Below are positions 1 to 9,898 of a stretch of 64,000 nt of DNA, one piece after another (within the stretch, counting starts at the first letter, position 1; the number at the start of each line of letters is the position of its first letter). The notes below the pieces were generated by a model. The model saw only the letters and a list, made by a program, of their open reading frames with translations, was not told the origin of the DNA and did no database searches. Made by a program: the position numbers and the translations under genes. This DNA comes from Okeania sp. KiyG1 (GTDB taxonomy: Bacteria; Cyanobacteriota; Cyanobacteriia; Cyanobacteriales; Microcoleaceae): positions 1 to 64,000 of the forward strand of contig NZ_BLZO01000086.1 of assembly GCF_014132355.1 (NCBI RefSeq), in the 5' to 3' direction.

Positions 1-323
1 ATCGCCTAATGATGTTGCAGTTTGCTCAATAGTCAAAAGCAGAATTGTTTTATGGTGCGATGAAGTAATAATCCTACTCGTACTTTGGCATTACAAGAGG
101 AATTTTTAAATAATTTTACTTCTCTATCTTTTGACGATTCTGCAACTCTTACTTTGGAAGAGTACGCGCTAAATTAGCAGCTTTAGGAACACCAATTGGG
201 CCTTATGATTTACAAATTGCAGCTATAGCTTTGACACACAATTTAATCTTAGTTACCCACAATATTCGAGAATTTTCTCGTGTTGAAGGATTACGCATTG
301 AAGACTGGGAAAATATTAATTAG
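1..323 (+). pseudogene. Decayed VapC-type PIN-domain toxin gene (5' end outside window)
   Basis: The last part reads as a VapC C-terminus in one frame: YFGRVRAKLAALGTPIGPYD, then LQIAAIAL, LILVTHNIREF and a stop at 321-323. This is the usual end of a cyanobacterial PIN ribonuclease. The upstream parts are in other frames: KAELFYGAMK runs into two TAA codons near 77-82, and SFDDSAT near 130-150 must shift frame to join YFGRVR. At least two frame changes therefore separate the pieces, so no intact toxin is made from this copy. No VapB partner is visible, but the 5' side is cut by the window edge. The identification rests on the conserved C-terminal motif. Confidence 0.7.
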
Positions 324-449
324 GGTTTGCTGAAAAAGTCTTTTTAAGGAGTATAAAAATGTACTTATTACTAGCCTTATAATAGAAATATCAATTAATT
401 AGAAGAGAAAGATTTTACAGCCAATAGTCTGAGATATCTGCGATAAATT

Positions 450-477
450 TTGCATGAAAAAATATCCAGTTTAATAA
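450..477 (+). promoter_or_regulatory. Possible promoter of the cas operon
   Basis: TTGCAT (450-455) and TAATAA (472-477) are separated by 16 bases, about 15 bases before the likely cas10d start at 493. An AGGA at 479-482 could act as a weak ribosome binding site. The match is loose and the DNA is AT-rich, so this is only a suggestion. The rest of 324-492 shows part of a dispersed repeat beginning TAGGGTTTGCTGA and nothing else recognisable. Confidence 0.25.
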
Positions 478-492
478 TAGGAAATAAATCAA

Positions 493-3172
493 ATGAGACC
501 AAAAAAGGTCTGCTGATAAACAGTCCGCCAAAAAAACATTAGACGAGCAATATTTTAAGGATATTCGACCTATTTTATATGAGTTACACGCTACTCATTA
601 TCAGTATGGTTCGAGAAAAGATAAAACTTTGGCAGAACATCTTGATTCGGCTTGTCAATTTGTTTTAACTGTCAGTAAAATCGCGAAAGTTCCAGAGGAT
701 AAAAGAAAATTAATTTTAGCTGCAACTGCTGTTCACGATTTGAATAAATTAGATTCATCGGGGCGTAATGTTAAAACTTTGGCTAGAGATAAGGAATTTT
801 TACAAAAGCAACTTGAATTAGCTGGTGTCAAAAGTTTAGTTTCTACGGCGGAAGATTTAGAGTTAGTTCGGCGTTTAATTGAACGACATTCCGGTCATAA
901 TGTTAGTGACTCTATGAGGTTTTTTCCTGAAGATGAAGCTATAGAAAAATGGGCTGCTATGTTGGTAGGAGCAGATTTATTTGACTTAGGAATTCCTGAG
1001 AAAATCCGAATTCGGAAAGTTGAAAATGAATTGACTGTTGCTCTGGGATATTCCTGTCATTTTTTTCGAGTTAAAGTTGCTCAAGACCAAGGTTATATTA
1101 CTGCTCTTTTGCTGAGTGCTTGTGAGGAAGTTTTACAAGATTTGGGATTGAATGTTTTGGCTATTTTTCCTGATGGTGCGACTTTTATAGGTGCATCTTG
1201 GCCGGAGAAAGATGTTGTTTACAAAATTGCTTCTCGATGGCAAAAAAAGATTGATTTGGTGTTTGGAGGTAATGTTGAAAAACTGGTAAAGGCGACGAAG
1301 GATGGTATTAAGATTGATGCTCAAGCAATTCAGTTAAATTTAGAAGAGGCTTTGAGTTGTGTTGAGGCATTATTGGCGAAGAAAAAAGCTGGTTTTAAAA
1401 TTCAAAAGGTTGAGCAAGATATTAAAAAATGGGGGGATAATGCTGGAGATGATGCAGTGGAAAAAGCTGCAAAGTTAGGATTAACTCCGGTTGGTAATTC
1501 TGAAGAATTTGCAATTTCTGAAGGATTAAAAGCTACTTATTTAAGTTATCGAGAAACGGGAATTAGTCCTGGCGAAGTTTGGGATAAAATTGCCGATCGA
1601 GTTGGTCTATCTCCAGAACAAAGATTAGCTTTAGAACCTTTTAATTCTCAGTACGGACGATCGCTTTTTGCAGCTAAGGCAATTTCTGGAGGAATTAAGG
1701 TTGTAATTAATGCTATTCGCGACTCATTTCAAATGCGAAGAGGAGATTCTCAAGACTCAGAAATAGACATTTCCCAAGAGGCGATCGCTACTGTTTCAAG
1801 AATTTTAAATTTACCTAATTCTGCATCTGGAAAAGTTATTAATGATTTGGATGTTTATATTAATACTAATCCACGAAAGCGTAGTTCTTTAGGCACAAGT
1901 TTAACTGCGGGGGAGGACTTAATTTCTAGTAATATGCCTCCGGGAACAAAAGTTCAATCTTTTTCAAATCGTTTACCTGGAGGAATGAGTTCTGAACCGA
2001 AAAGACAAGCAGATTCTATGACATCTCTTGCCTATCAATTAATGGCAATAGGAGCAAATTTTCCTTCTGTAAATAAACAAGAACCCCTCTATTTACATTT
2101 GGCTTTACCATCAGGAAGTAGTCCGGAACTTTTGAGAATTTGGCGAGAATTTTTGAAACAAACGGCAGCCACAAATGCAGAAGAAGGAACGGTAATAGTT
2201 GATGAACAACAACTTTATCGAGACAATATTATGGAGTTTAAATCTAATAAAGTTTTCGGTATGGCTTTACCGAAACGCCCTGATTTTATTCACTCAACTG
2301 TAGTAATTCCTTTAGTCTGGGGAGATGCTAATAATTCGGTGGCTTTATTAAAATCTTTGCGTTTAAGTTTAGAACTTTCTCTTGCTGCTGAGTTTGGTTT
2401 TCCTTTTGTTCTGAGCGGTAATTTAGAAGTAGAATCTAGCAGTGAAATTTATGGAAGAGTCCAAGGAATTACTTCTGCACTTCAACCATTATTAGGAGGC
2501 GGACAATATGACCGAGGAAAAGCAATAGAAGTTAGGGAGAAATTGCGATGTATAGGGAATTTGGCTTTTTGTGTTTCTAGTCCGCAAAAAAGAGATGATT
2601 GTCTCTATGATTTAGCTCGTGCTGCTCGACGACCTATTGACCTTTATTATGTATTACTGCGTTGGGTTTTGCGGGAGCAGGAAGACCCTAATTTTGAATC
2701 AATTTGGAATCGAATTTGTGAACCATTAAAAACTTTGGAGAAGTTAATGAATGAAAAAACTAAACTAACAGAATATTTGAGAGAAGCTGCTCAAATTGCT
2801 GAGTCGGCCAAACTACGAGGTAGTTCTTTTAAGCGCACTGCTCAAGCAGAACCTTTTACTGATTTTATGGCAGCAATTCGTAGTCGGAAATCTCATTTAC
2901 CTTGGGATGTAATTTTTGCCTCTTTAGTTCAGCAATATCATAATCGTTTAGACCGAATTCGGGAGTATGGAGTTGGTGCAACTAAGTATGAAAAAGTCAA
3001 AGAATATTATGATGTTTTGCAGAAAATTTTTGAGGAGGTTTATAACTCTCGTGCCGAACGAATTTTAGCTGACAAAAAAACTCTAGAAGCAGCTTATTTA
3101 TTTTTTTTGCAAGAAGCACGTCAAGAACTGAAACAAGATTCAGAAACCAATACTGAAGAAACAAAATTGTAG
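493..3172 (+). CDS. cas10d: Type I-D CRISPR large subunit Cas10d (Csc3) with N-terminal HD nuclease; start region frameshifted
   Basis: Large subunit of the type I-D interference complex. In this subtype the HD nuclease sits on Cas10d rather than on Cas3. Counting from the TTG at 629, the HD signature is H36-D37 in AVHDLNK, with further histidines at 4, 87 and 90. The open frame extends upstream to 497 with HD-family-like sequence (PILYELHATHYQYGSRKDK) but has no ATG. The ATG at 493 enters that frame only if one A is removed from the A6 run at 501-506 (giving MRPKRSADK...). I therefore take 493 as the true start and regard the mismatch as a sequencing error or a real homopolymer indel. A TTG start at 629 would clip the HD domain. 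Csc2 follows after 728 bases, an unusually wide gap for a cas operon. The C-terminal part probably also encodes Cas11d. Confidence 0.85.
2747..3172 (+). CDS. cas11d: Predicted internally translated small subunit Cas11d
   Basis: An in-frame ATG at 2747 within cas10d is preceded by GGAG (2737-2740) six bases upstream, a good ribosome binding site inside a coding region. It would give a 141-residue helical, charged protein starting MNEKTKLTEYLREAAQIAES and sharing the Cas10d stop. It is established for type I-D that a small subunit, Cas11d, is translated from an internal start in the cas10d 3' end. Size, position and ribosome binding site fit that precedent. Independent translation here is an inference. 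Confidence 0.55.
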   Translation: MNEKTKLTEYLREAAQIAESAKLRGSSFKRTAQAEPFTDFMAAIRSRKSHLPWDVIFASLVQQYHNRLDRIREYGVGATKYEKVKEYYDVLQKIFEEVYNSRAERILADKKTLEAAYLFFLQEARQELKQDSETNTEETKL

Positions 3173-3900
3173 GTTGGGTTGAGGAACGAAACCCAACATC
3201 TACATCTACATCTACATCTAATTTAACTCTGATAGCTCGAATGATTTTTGATTATTCTCTAAAAATTGATAGCTTTTATTGGTGGGTTACGGTAGATAGA
3301 TAAATTAATTTTAAATCCTCTAATTTATTTCTGCCTTTTCATGTTGCACTGGCAAAACCAACCACAGATAAATTTCACACTTTTAAATATATAGCAATCA
3401 GGAATCAGTTGTGAGAATTGAGATGTTCCTTAAAAGTATAGAATATAGCAATTATTATACTTAGGACTTACGCAGATACGCTATATATAGCGCTCAAAAC
3501 TATTGTCCAATCGTCTTTGAACTCTATAAATAGTGCCTTTGCGTAAGTGCTGATATTTATATAATCTGTTTTTTTCTTCTTCCCAGATCCCAGATCCCAG
3601 ATCCGGTGTTCTCTGTTCCCTAAAAGTTTGCAATATCTCACAACTCAAGTCATATTGCTATAGGTTGAGTTAAGGAACGGAACGAAATGAAACCCAACTC
3701 AATCAAAATATTTTCGATGATAATTCCAATTAACAAATACAATTCAATTGTTGGGTTTATCCTGCGGATAAGCTCCGCTAACGCTGCCGCTCTACCCAAC
3801 CTACTCACTCAAATCTTTACCCCTCGTTTTGTTGGGTTTCACTCTCGCTTTAGCCAACCTACAAATTATTACAAATTACAAATTAGGAGAATAATTAATT
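3173..3900 (+). repeat. Gene-free gap between cas10d and csc2, filled with dispersed repeats
   Basis: No gene is supported here. A MITE-like element with ends AGGACTTACGCA / TGCGTAAGTGCT lies at about 3473-3551 and includes a partial ATTGTCCAAT palindrome. Small dispersed repeats of the 'taggttgggtt...aacccaac' type sit at 3170-3200, 3660-3690 and 3760-3860, one carrying a 'cggataagctccgctaac' insert. The short reading frame across 3687-3911 consists of these repeats. AGGAGA at 3884-3889 is the csc2 ribosome binding site. Confidence 0.7.
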
Positions 3901-4920
3901 ATGTCTATTGAAAAATTACAACCATTTCTTGCCCCTACTTATGAAAATTTTCCCAAAGGTCGAATGATAGAGTTAGTAATTTTAAGAACTACTAAATCTG
4001 AAACTATTTTTAGGACTGAAGGTTCCGGCGAACCAATGTCTAGCGAATTTGTTCAAGCAGGTATTAAAGATACAAATATTATCCCCCGTTTAGTAATGAC
4101 AAAAAGAAAACAAGTCGCACCAGAAAGACGACGGGGAAGAGAATTTTTAAGAGCGCAAAATTTACTTCATACTAATGACAAAAACAACTCTATTTGTTCC
4201 TTAAATACAAATGCTCCCTGTGAAAAGTGCATTGACTGTTTCCTTTATGGTTTTGCTGCGGGGGGAGAAGGTGCTCAAAAAAGTCGAGTTTGGACAGAAG
4301 ATGCTTTTAGTGTCATACCCGCAACAGAATTAATAGCAGACCGCACCATTAATGCTTTATTTGAAAATGGCACAATGCGAGATGTGAATGGTAAAGCTTC
4401 AACTGCACTAAACACCAGCGAATATATTAAACCAGGGGTTCATTTTCTAGATGTGGTTACTCTCAAAGATGTCACTGCTGATGAGCTGCGTTATGTTATC
4501 GGAAATATTTTGCTAACTTCCCGATACGGAGCAGTTTCCAGTCGAGTCGGTCGAATGGAAAATGAAATTTTGGCAGTTTTTGGCGGTATTGCCGAACTTC
4601 CCAGTTCCCTGGAGTTAGTACAAGCAGTTTATGATGCTTTGCAAAAAATAGGGGAACCCATCGAACATCCTCTACCTGTTGACCCTTTGCTCACCGCAAC
4701 AAAAGAAATAGTTTCTACTTGGAAAAATAAACGAGGTATCTCCATGCAACTTTCCGAGGATGAGTTAGAAAATTTAATTGCAGATAGCGATCGCCATTGG
4801 AGTATGGAAGAGCAAGAAACTTTTCTCCAACGTTTGGATAAGTCTTACGAAACTTTCCGTCAGTACCGACAGAAACGGAAGCGAAAAAAACTAGAGGCAG
4901 AAAAAAGTAGGTTGGGTTAA
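3901..4920 (+). CDS. csc2: Type I-D Cas7 backbone protein (Csc2)
   Basis: This is the Cas7 family protein of type I-D, which polymerises along the crRNA to form the backbone of the effector complex. It has 339 residues. The N-terminus MSIEKLQPFLAPTYENFPKG and the arginine-rich stretch VMTKRKQVAPERRRGRE are characteristic of Csc2. A cysteine cluster (C99, C107, C110, C113 in CEKCIDC) could bind a metal ion. The region RYGAVSSRVGRMEN is glycine- and arginine-containing, as expected for an RNA-binding Cas7. An AGGAGA ribosome binding site lies just upstream. It sits between cas10d and csc1, the usual I-D order, and its reading frame is intact. Confidence 0.9.
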   Translation: MSIEKLQPFLAPTYENFPKGRMIELVILRTTKSETIFRTEGSGEPMSSEFVQAGIKDTNIIPRLVMTKRKQVAPERRRGREFLRAQNLLHTNDKNNSICSLNTNAPCEKCIDCFLYGFAAGGEGAQKSRVWTEDAFSVIPATELIADRTINALFENGTMRDVNGKASTALNTSEYIKPGVHFLDVVTLKDVTADELRYVIGNILLTSRYGAVSSRVGRMENEILAVFGGIAELPSSLELVQAVYDALQKIGEPIEHPLPVDPLLTATKEIVSTWKNKRGISMQLSEDELENLIADSDRHWSMEEQETFLQRLDKSYETFRQYRQKRKRKKLEAEKSRLG

Positions 4921-5142
4921 ATTTGCGCCATTCGGAGCTTATGCGGAGGATAAACCCAACAATAACATGGAGTTAGGCAGAAACCGAGTTTATCCAGGGA
5001 AATTTTGTGATTTGAATAATAGGGAAATAAACCAGTTTTCTTGTTGTTTCTTATTTGAGTGAAAGTTCTTCAAGTAAACCTATAACTACTAATAAACTGA
5101 TGTTGGGTTTCATTCTTCAACCCAACCTACACCTTAAAAATT

Positions 5143-5937
5143 ATGAAACAACTAGAATTATCTTTAGAACATCTAAACCGTTCCGCAACAAATTTTACTA
5201 AAGCTCAACTAATAGAGTTATGGTGTGCCGAACCTATATTTTTTGCCTCCAGGGAACTTTCCGATACCTATTATACAGAGGGGGCGATCGGAAATTACGC
5301 CCTTGCTTATGCTATGGGTTGGGCACATTCTAATTATCGTCTCATAGGCAAAGCAACGGGACGACCTACTTATTTAGAAGACTTAGCACCACTAGCACAA
5401 CAACTATATATATTACCTGCTTGGCCGACGGATGGTAAGGTGTCATTTCGGTTTGAAAGGTTTAATGCTCTGTCTGACTCCTACTGGTTTGCCATGACGA
5501 ATAACCGAGTGGCAACTGCTCGTGAAGATTTACCTTTGAAGCGCACTGGCAAAAAACCTAATACCTACAGACCGAGTAATTTTCCCCAGACTGGACGGTT
5601 GCGGATGATAGAAAGGGGAAATTGTTTTCGGACGTTGGTGTTTGGAGAATGTCAAATTCCTGAATATATTCGTGTGGGTAAATTTATGAGTAAGGTGCGG
5701 GTGACTATTTTAGATGAGCTGAAGTTAGTTGCTTTGCCAGTGGACAAGTATGAAACGAGCGCTTATTTTAATGCTGCTGACTTACCGACGGATATTGATT
5801 TAATTTCATTCGACTTAATAGCAATGCCTCCTGCTTCTTTAGTCAAAAATCTCAGTTTTCGAGGAGCAGCATGGCAAGTAGGAGAATATATTATTCCGGC
5901 TAATTTGAAATTTTTTGCTGGTGGAAATCATGGATAG
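5143..5937 (+). CDS. csc1: Type I-D Cas5 protein (Csc1)
   Basis: Cas5-type RAMP protein of type I-D, expected to bind the 5' handle of the crRNA and cap the Cas7 filament. It has 264 intact residues, with conserved-looking motifs SDTYYTEGAIGNYALAYAMG near residue 40 and RVGKFMSKVRV near residue 178. The gene ends AAT CAT GGA TAG. Its last eight bases contain ATGGATAG, an overlapping start codon for a Cas3-like N-terminus (MDSQKLQ...). This implies that cas3' was originally coupled directly to the csc1 stop. The 3' end (from about 5846) is the source of one half of the tandem units that follow. The 4921-5142 gap upstream holds only AT-rich sequence and a 'tgttgggttt...cccaacctac' repeat. Confidence 0.88.
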   Translation: MKQLELSLEHLNRSATNFTKAQLIELWCAEPIFFASRELSDTYYTEGAIGNYALAYAMGWAHSNYRLIGKATGRPTYLEDLAPLAQQLYILPAWPTDGKVSFRFERFNALSDSYWFAMTNNRVATAREDLPLKRTGKKPNTYRPSNFPQTGRLRMIERGNCFRTLVFGECQIPEYIRVGKFMSKVRVTILDELKLVALPVDKYETSAYFNAADLPTDIDLISFDLIAMPPASLVKNLSFRGAAWQVGEYIIPANLKFFAGGNHG

Positions 5938-6058
5938 TCAAAAATTACAAATATGTCTTGAACCGAGAAGTCTTTATATCTGTAACTCGTCCCTGCCAGA
6001 ATTAGAATTTATGGCAAAAGCTTTGAGAAAAAATCTGAGTTTTCGAGGGTCAGCATGA
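5930..6058 (+). pseudogene. First copy of the duplicated cas3 5' end: 42-codon mini-ORF overlapping the csc1 stop
   Basis: ATG at 5930 overlaps the csc1 stop by eight bases and opens a 42-residue frame. The frame begins MDSQKLQICLEPRSLYICNS and continues SLPELEFMAKAL, clearly related to the true Cas3' N-terminus (MDHQNLQILLEARSISACNS...). It then runs into copied csc1 3' sequence (KNLSFRGSA) and stops at TGA 6056-6058, where csc1 has TGG (Trp). It therefore looks like the ancestral cas3 start position, now a truncated chimeric frame. Whether it is translated is unknown. Confidence 0.65.
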
Positions 6059-9000
6059 CAAGTAGGAAAATATATTATTCCCGCTCATTTGAAATTTTTT
6101 GCTGGTGGAAATCATGGATAGTCAAAAATTACAAATATGCCTCGAACCGAGAAGTCTTAAAATTTGGCGCAGGTGAAACTAATGGATAATCAAAATTTAC
6201 AAATGTGCCTCGAACCGAGAAGTCTTAAAATTTGGCGCAGGTGGAAATCATGGATCATCAAAAATTGCAAATATGTCTTGAACCGAGAAGTCTTTATATC
6301 TGTAACTCGTCCCTGCCAGAATTAGAATTTATGGCAAAAGCTTTGAGAAAAAATCTGAGTTTTCGAGGGTCAGCATGACAAGTAGGAAAATATATTATTC
6401 CCGCTCATTTGAAATTTTCTGGAGGTGGAAATCATGGATAGTCAAAAATTACAAATATGCCTCGAACCGAGAAGTCTTAAAATTTGGCGCAGGTGAAACT
6501 AATGGATAATCAAAATTTACAAATATGCCTCGAACCGAGAAGTCTTTATATCTGTAACTCGTCCCTGCCAGAATTAGAATTTATGGCAAAAGCTTTGATG
6601 AAAAATCTGAGTTTTCTAGGGTCAGCATGACAAGTAGGAGAATATATTATTCCCGCTCATTTGAAATTTTCTGGAGGTGGAAATCATGGATAGTCAAAAA
6701 TTACAAATATGTCTTGAACCGAGAAGTCTTTATATCTGTAACTCGTCCCTGCCAGAATTAGAATTTATGGCAAAAGCTTTGAGAAAAATCTGAGTTTTCG
6801 AGGGTCAGCATGACAAGTAGGAGAATATATTATTCCCGCTCATTTGAAATTTTCTGGAGGTGGAAATCATGGATAGTCAAAAATTACAAATATGCCTCGA
6901 ACCGAGAAGTCTTAAAATTTGGCGCAGGTGAAACTAATGGATAATCAAAATTTACAAATATGTCTTGAACCGAGAAGTCTTTATATCTGTAACTCGTCCC
7001 TGCCAGAATTAGAATTTATGGCAAAAGCTTTGAGAAAAAATCTGAGTTTTCTAGGGTCAGCATGACAAGTAGGAGAATATATTATTCCCGCTCATTTGAA
7101 ATTTTCTGGAGGTGGAAATCATGGATAGTCAAAAATTACAAATATGTCTTGAACCGAGAAGTCTTTATATCTGTAACTCGTCCCTGCCAGAATTAGAATT
7201 TATGGCAAAAGCTTTGAGAAAAATCTGAGTTTTCGAGGGTCAGCATGACAAGTAGGAGAATATATTATTCCCGCTCATTTGAAATTTTCTGGAGGTGGAA
7301 ATCATGGATAGTCAAAAATTACAAATATGCCTCGAACCGAGAAGTCTTAAAATTTGGCGCAGGTGAAACTAATGGATAATCAAAATTTACAAATATGTCT
7401 TGAACCGAGAAGTCTTTATATCTGTAACTCGTCCCTGCCAGAATTAGAATTTATGGCAAAAGCTTTGAGAAAAAATCTGAGTTTTCTAGGGTCAGCATGA
7501 CAAGTAGGAGAATATATTATTCCCGCTCATTTGAAATTTTCTGGAGGTGGAAATCATGGATAGTCAAAAATTACAAATATGTCTTGAACCGAGAAGTCTT
7601 TATATCTGTAACTCGTCCCTGCCAGAATTAGAATTTATGGCAAAAGCTTTGAGAAAAATCTGAGTTTTCGAGGGTCAGCATGACAAGTAGGAGAATATAT
7701 TATTCCCGCTCATTTGAAATTTTCTGGAGGTGGAAATCATGGATAGTCAAAAATTACAAATATGCCTCGAACCGAGAAGTCTTAAAATTTGGCGCAGGTG
7801 AAACTAATGGATAATCAAAATTTACAAATATGTCTTGAACCGAGAAGTCTTTATATCTGTAACTCGTCCCTGCCAGAATTAGAATTTATGGCAAAAGCTT
7901 TGAGAAAAAATCTGAGTTTTCTAGGGTCAGCATGACAAGTAGGAGAATATATTATTCCCGCTCATTTGAAATTTTCTGGAGGTGGAAATCATGGATAGTC
8001 AAAAATTACAAATATGTCTTGAACCGAGAAGTCTTTATATCTGTAACTCGTCCCTGCCAGAATTAGAATTTATGGCAAAAGCTTTGAGAAAAAATCTGAG
8101 TTTTCGAGGGTCAGCATGACAAGTAGGAGAATATATTATTCCCGCTCATTTGAAATTTTGTGGAGGTGGAAATCATGGATAGTCAAAAATTACAAATATG
8201 CCTCGAACCGAGAAGTCTTAAAATTTGGCGCAGGTGAAACTAATGGATAATCAAAATTTACAAATGTGCCTCGAACCGAGAAGTCTTTATATCTGTAACT
8301 CGTCCCTGCCAGAATTAGAATTTATGGCAAAAGCTTTGATAAAAATCTGAGTTTTCTAGGGTCAGCATGACAAGTAGGAGAATATATTATTCCCGCTCAT
8401 TTGAAATTTTCTGGAGGTGGAAATCATGGATAGTTAAAAATTACAAATATGCCTCGAACCGAGAAGTCTTAAAATTTGGCGCAGGCGAAACTAATGGATA
8501 ATCAAAATTTACAAATGTGCCTCGAACCGAGAAGTCTTTATATATGTAATTCATCGCTGCCGGAATTAGAATTTATGGCAAAAGCTTTGATAAAAAATCT
8601 GAGTTTTCGAGGGTCAGCATGACAAGTAGGAGAATATATTATTCCCGCTCATTTGAAATTTTCTGGAGGTGGAAATCATGGATAGTCAAAAATTACAAAT
8701 ATGTCTTGAACCGAGAAGTCTTTATATCTGTAACTCGTCCCTGCCAGAATTAGAATTTATGGCAAAAGCTTTGATAAAAAATCTGAGTTTTCGAGGGTCA
8801 GCATGACAAGTAGGAGAATATATTATTCCCGCTCATTTGAAATTTTCTGGAGGTGGAAATAATGGATAGTCAAAAATTACAAATATGCCTCGAACCGAGA
8901 AGTCTTTATATCTGTAACTCGTCCCTGCCAGAATTAGAATTTATGGCAAAAGCTTTGATAAAAATCTGAGTTTTCGAGGGTCAGCATGACAAGTAGGAAA

Positions 9001-9540
9001 ATATATTATTCCCGCTCATTTGAAATTTTGTGGAGGTGGAAATAATGGATAGTTAAAAATTACAAATATGCCTCGAACCGAGAAGTCTTAAAATTTGGCG
9101 CAGGCGAAACTAATGGATAATCAAAATTTACAAATGTGCCTCGAACCGAGAAGTCTTTATATCTGTAACTCGTCCCTGCCAGAATTAGAATTTATGACAA
9201 AAGCTTTGATAAAAAATCTGAGTTTTCGAGGGTCAGCATGACAAGTAGGAAAATATATTATTCCCGCTCATTTGAAATTTTTTGCTGGTGGAAATAATGG
9301 ATAGTCAAAAATTACAAATATGCCTCGAACTGAGAAATTTTAAAATTTTCTGGAGGTGAAAACTAATGGATAGTCAAAATTTACAAATGTGCCTCGAACC
9401 GAGAAGTCTTTATATATGTAATTCATCGCTGCCGGAATTAGAATTTATGGCAAAAGCTTTGATAAAAAATCTGAGTTTTCTAGGGTCAGCATGACAAGTA
9501 GGAGAATATATTATTCCCGCTCATTTGAAATTTTGTGGAG
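5930..9540 (+). repeat. 3.6-kb tandem array derived from the csc1 3' end fused to the cas3 5' end
   Basis: Long units of about 183 bp and short units of about 68 bp. A long unit holds the cas3-like start (ATGGATAGTCAAAAATTAC), about 32 Cas3-like codons, then csc1-derived sequence (KNLSFRGSA, TGA, QVGEYIIPAHLKF) and a fresh ribosome binding site, GGAGGTGG, 6-7 bases before the next ATG. About 16 long units are present. From 6434 to 8175 they form a higher-order repeat of 435 bp (ATGs at 6434, 6869, 7304, 7739, then 8175 after 436). Each higher-order unit is one short plus two long units (68 + 184 + 183). All copies share TGA in place of the csc1 Trp codon, so they descend from one mutated founder. 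Several copies differ by a five- versus six-A run that changes the mini-ORF end. The array separates csc1 from cas3'. Confidence 0.95.
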
Positions 9541-9898
9541 GTCATTTCAGTTATCAGTGAGCAGTTATCAGTTATCAGTACCTCCGACTAAAGTTGGAGG
9601 CTAATACTGAATTGAATATTTTTTTCATCCCCTTAAAAGAGGAGGCTTGGGATATCATTTTTTGGTAGAAACAATGGATAATCAAAATTTACAAATATGC
9701 CTCGAACCGAGAAGTATTTCTGCTTGTAATTCTTTACCGCCAGAATTGAAATTTATGGGGAAAGCTGTACAGTTATCAGTTATCAGTTATCAGTTATCAG
9801 TAACTTCGGTTTTAGTCGGAGGCTGAAAATATTGAATTGAATATTTTTTTCATCCCTTTAAAAGGGGAGGCTTGGGAACTCATTTTTTGGTAGAAACA
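9541..9898 (+). repeat. MITE-like inserts and a second truncated copy of the cas3 5' end
   Basis: Two copies of a roughly 225-bp arrangement end in ATG at 9674 and 9899. Each carries 'cagttatcagttatcag' repeats, a small hairpin element (ctgaattgaatattttttt ... aggggaggcttggga) and the run-in TTTTTTGGTAGAAACAATGG. The ATG at 9674 opens a Cas3-like frame (MDNQNLQICLEPRSISACNS, then LPPELKFMGKAVQ) that runs into the next repeat at about 9771. This copy is closer to the real cas3' than to the array units in the ISACNS part and resembles the array in ICLEPRS, so it is intermediate. The sequence directly before the true cas3' start is therefore repeat-derived. Confidence 0.75.

Noticed and set aside
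3687-3911. 74-codon frame before csc2
   Set aside because: Made of 'aacccaac' dispersed repeats; overlaps the csc2 start and its ribosome binding site.
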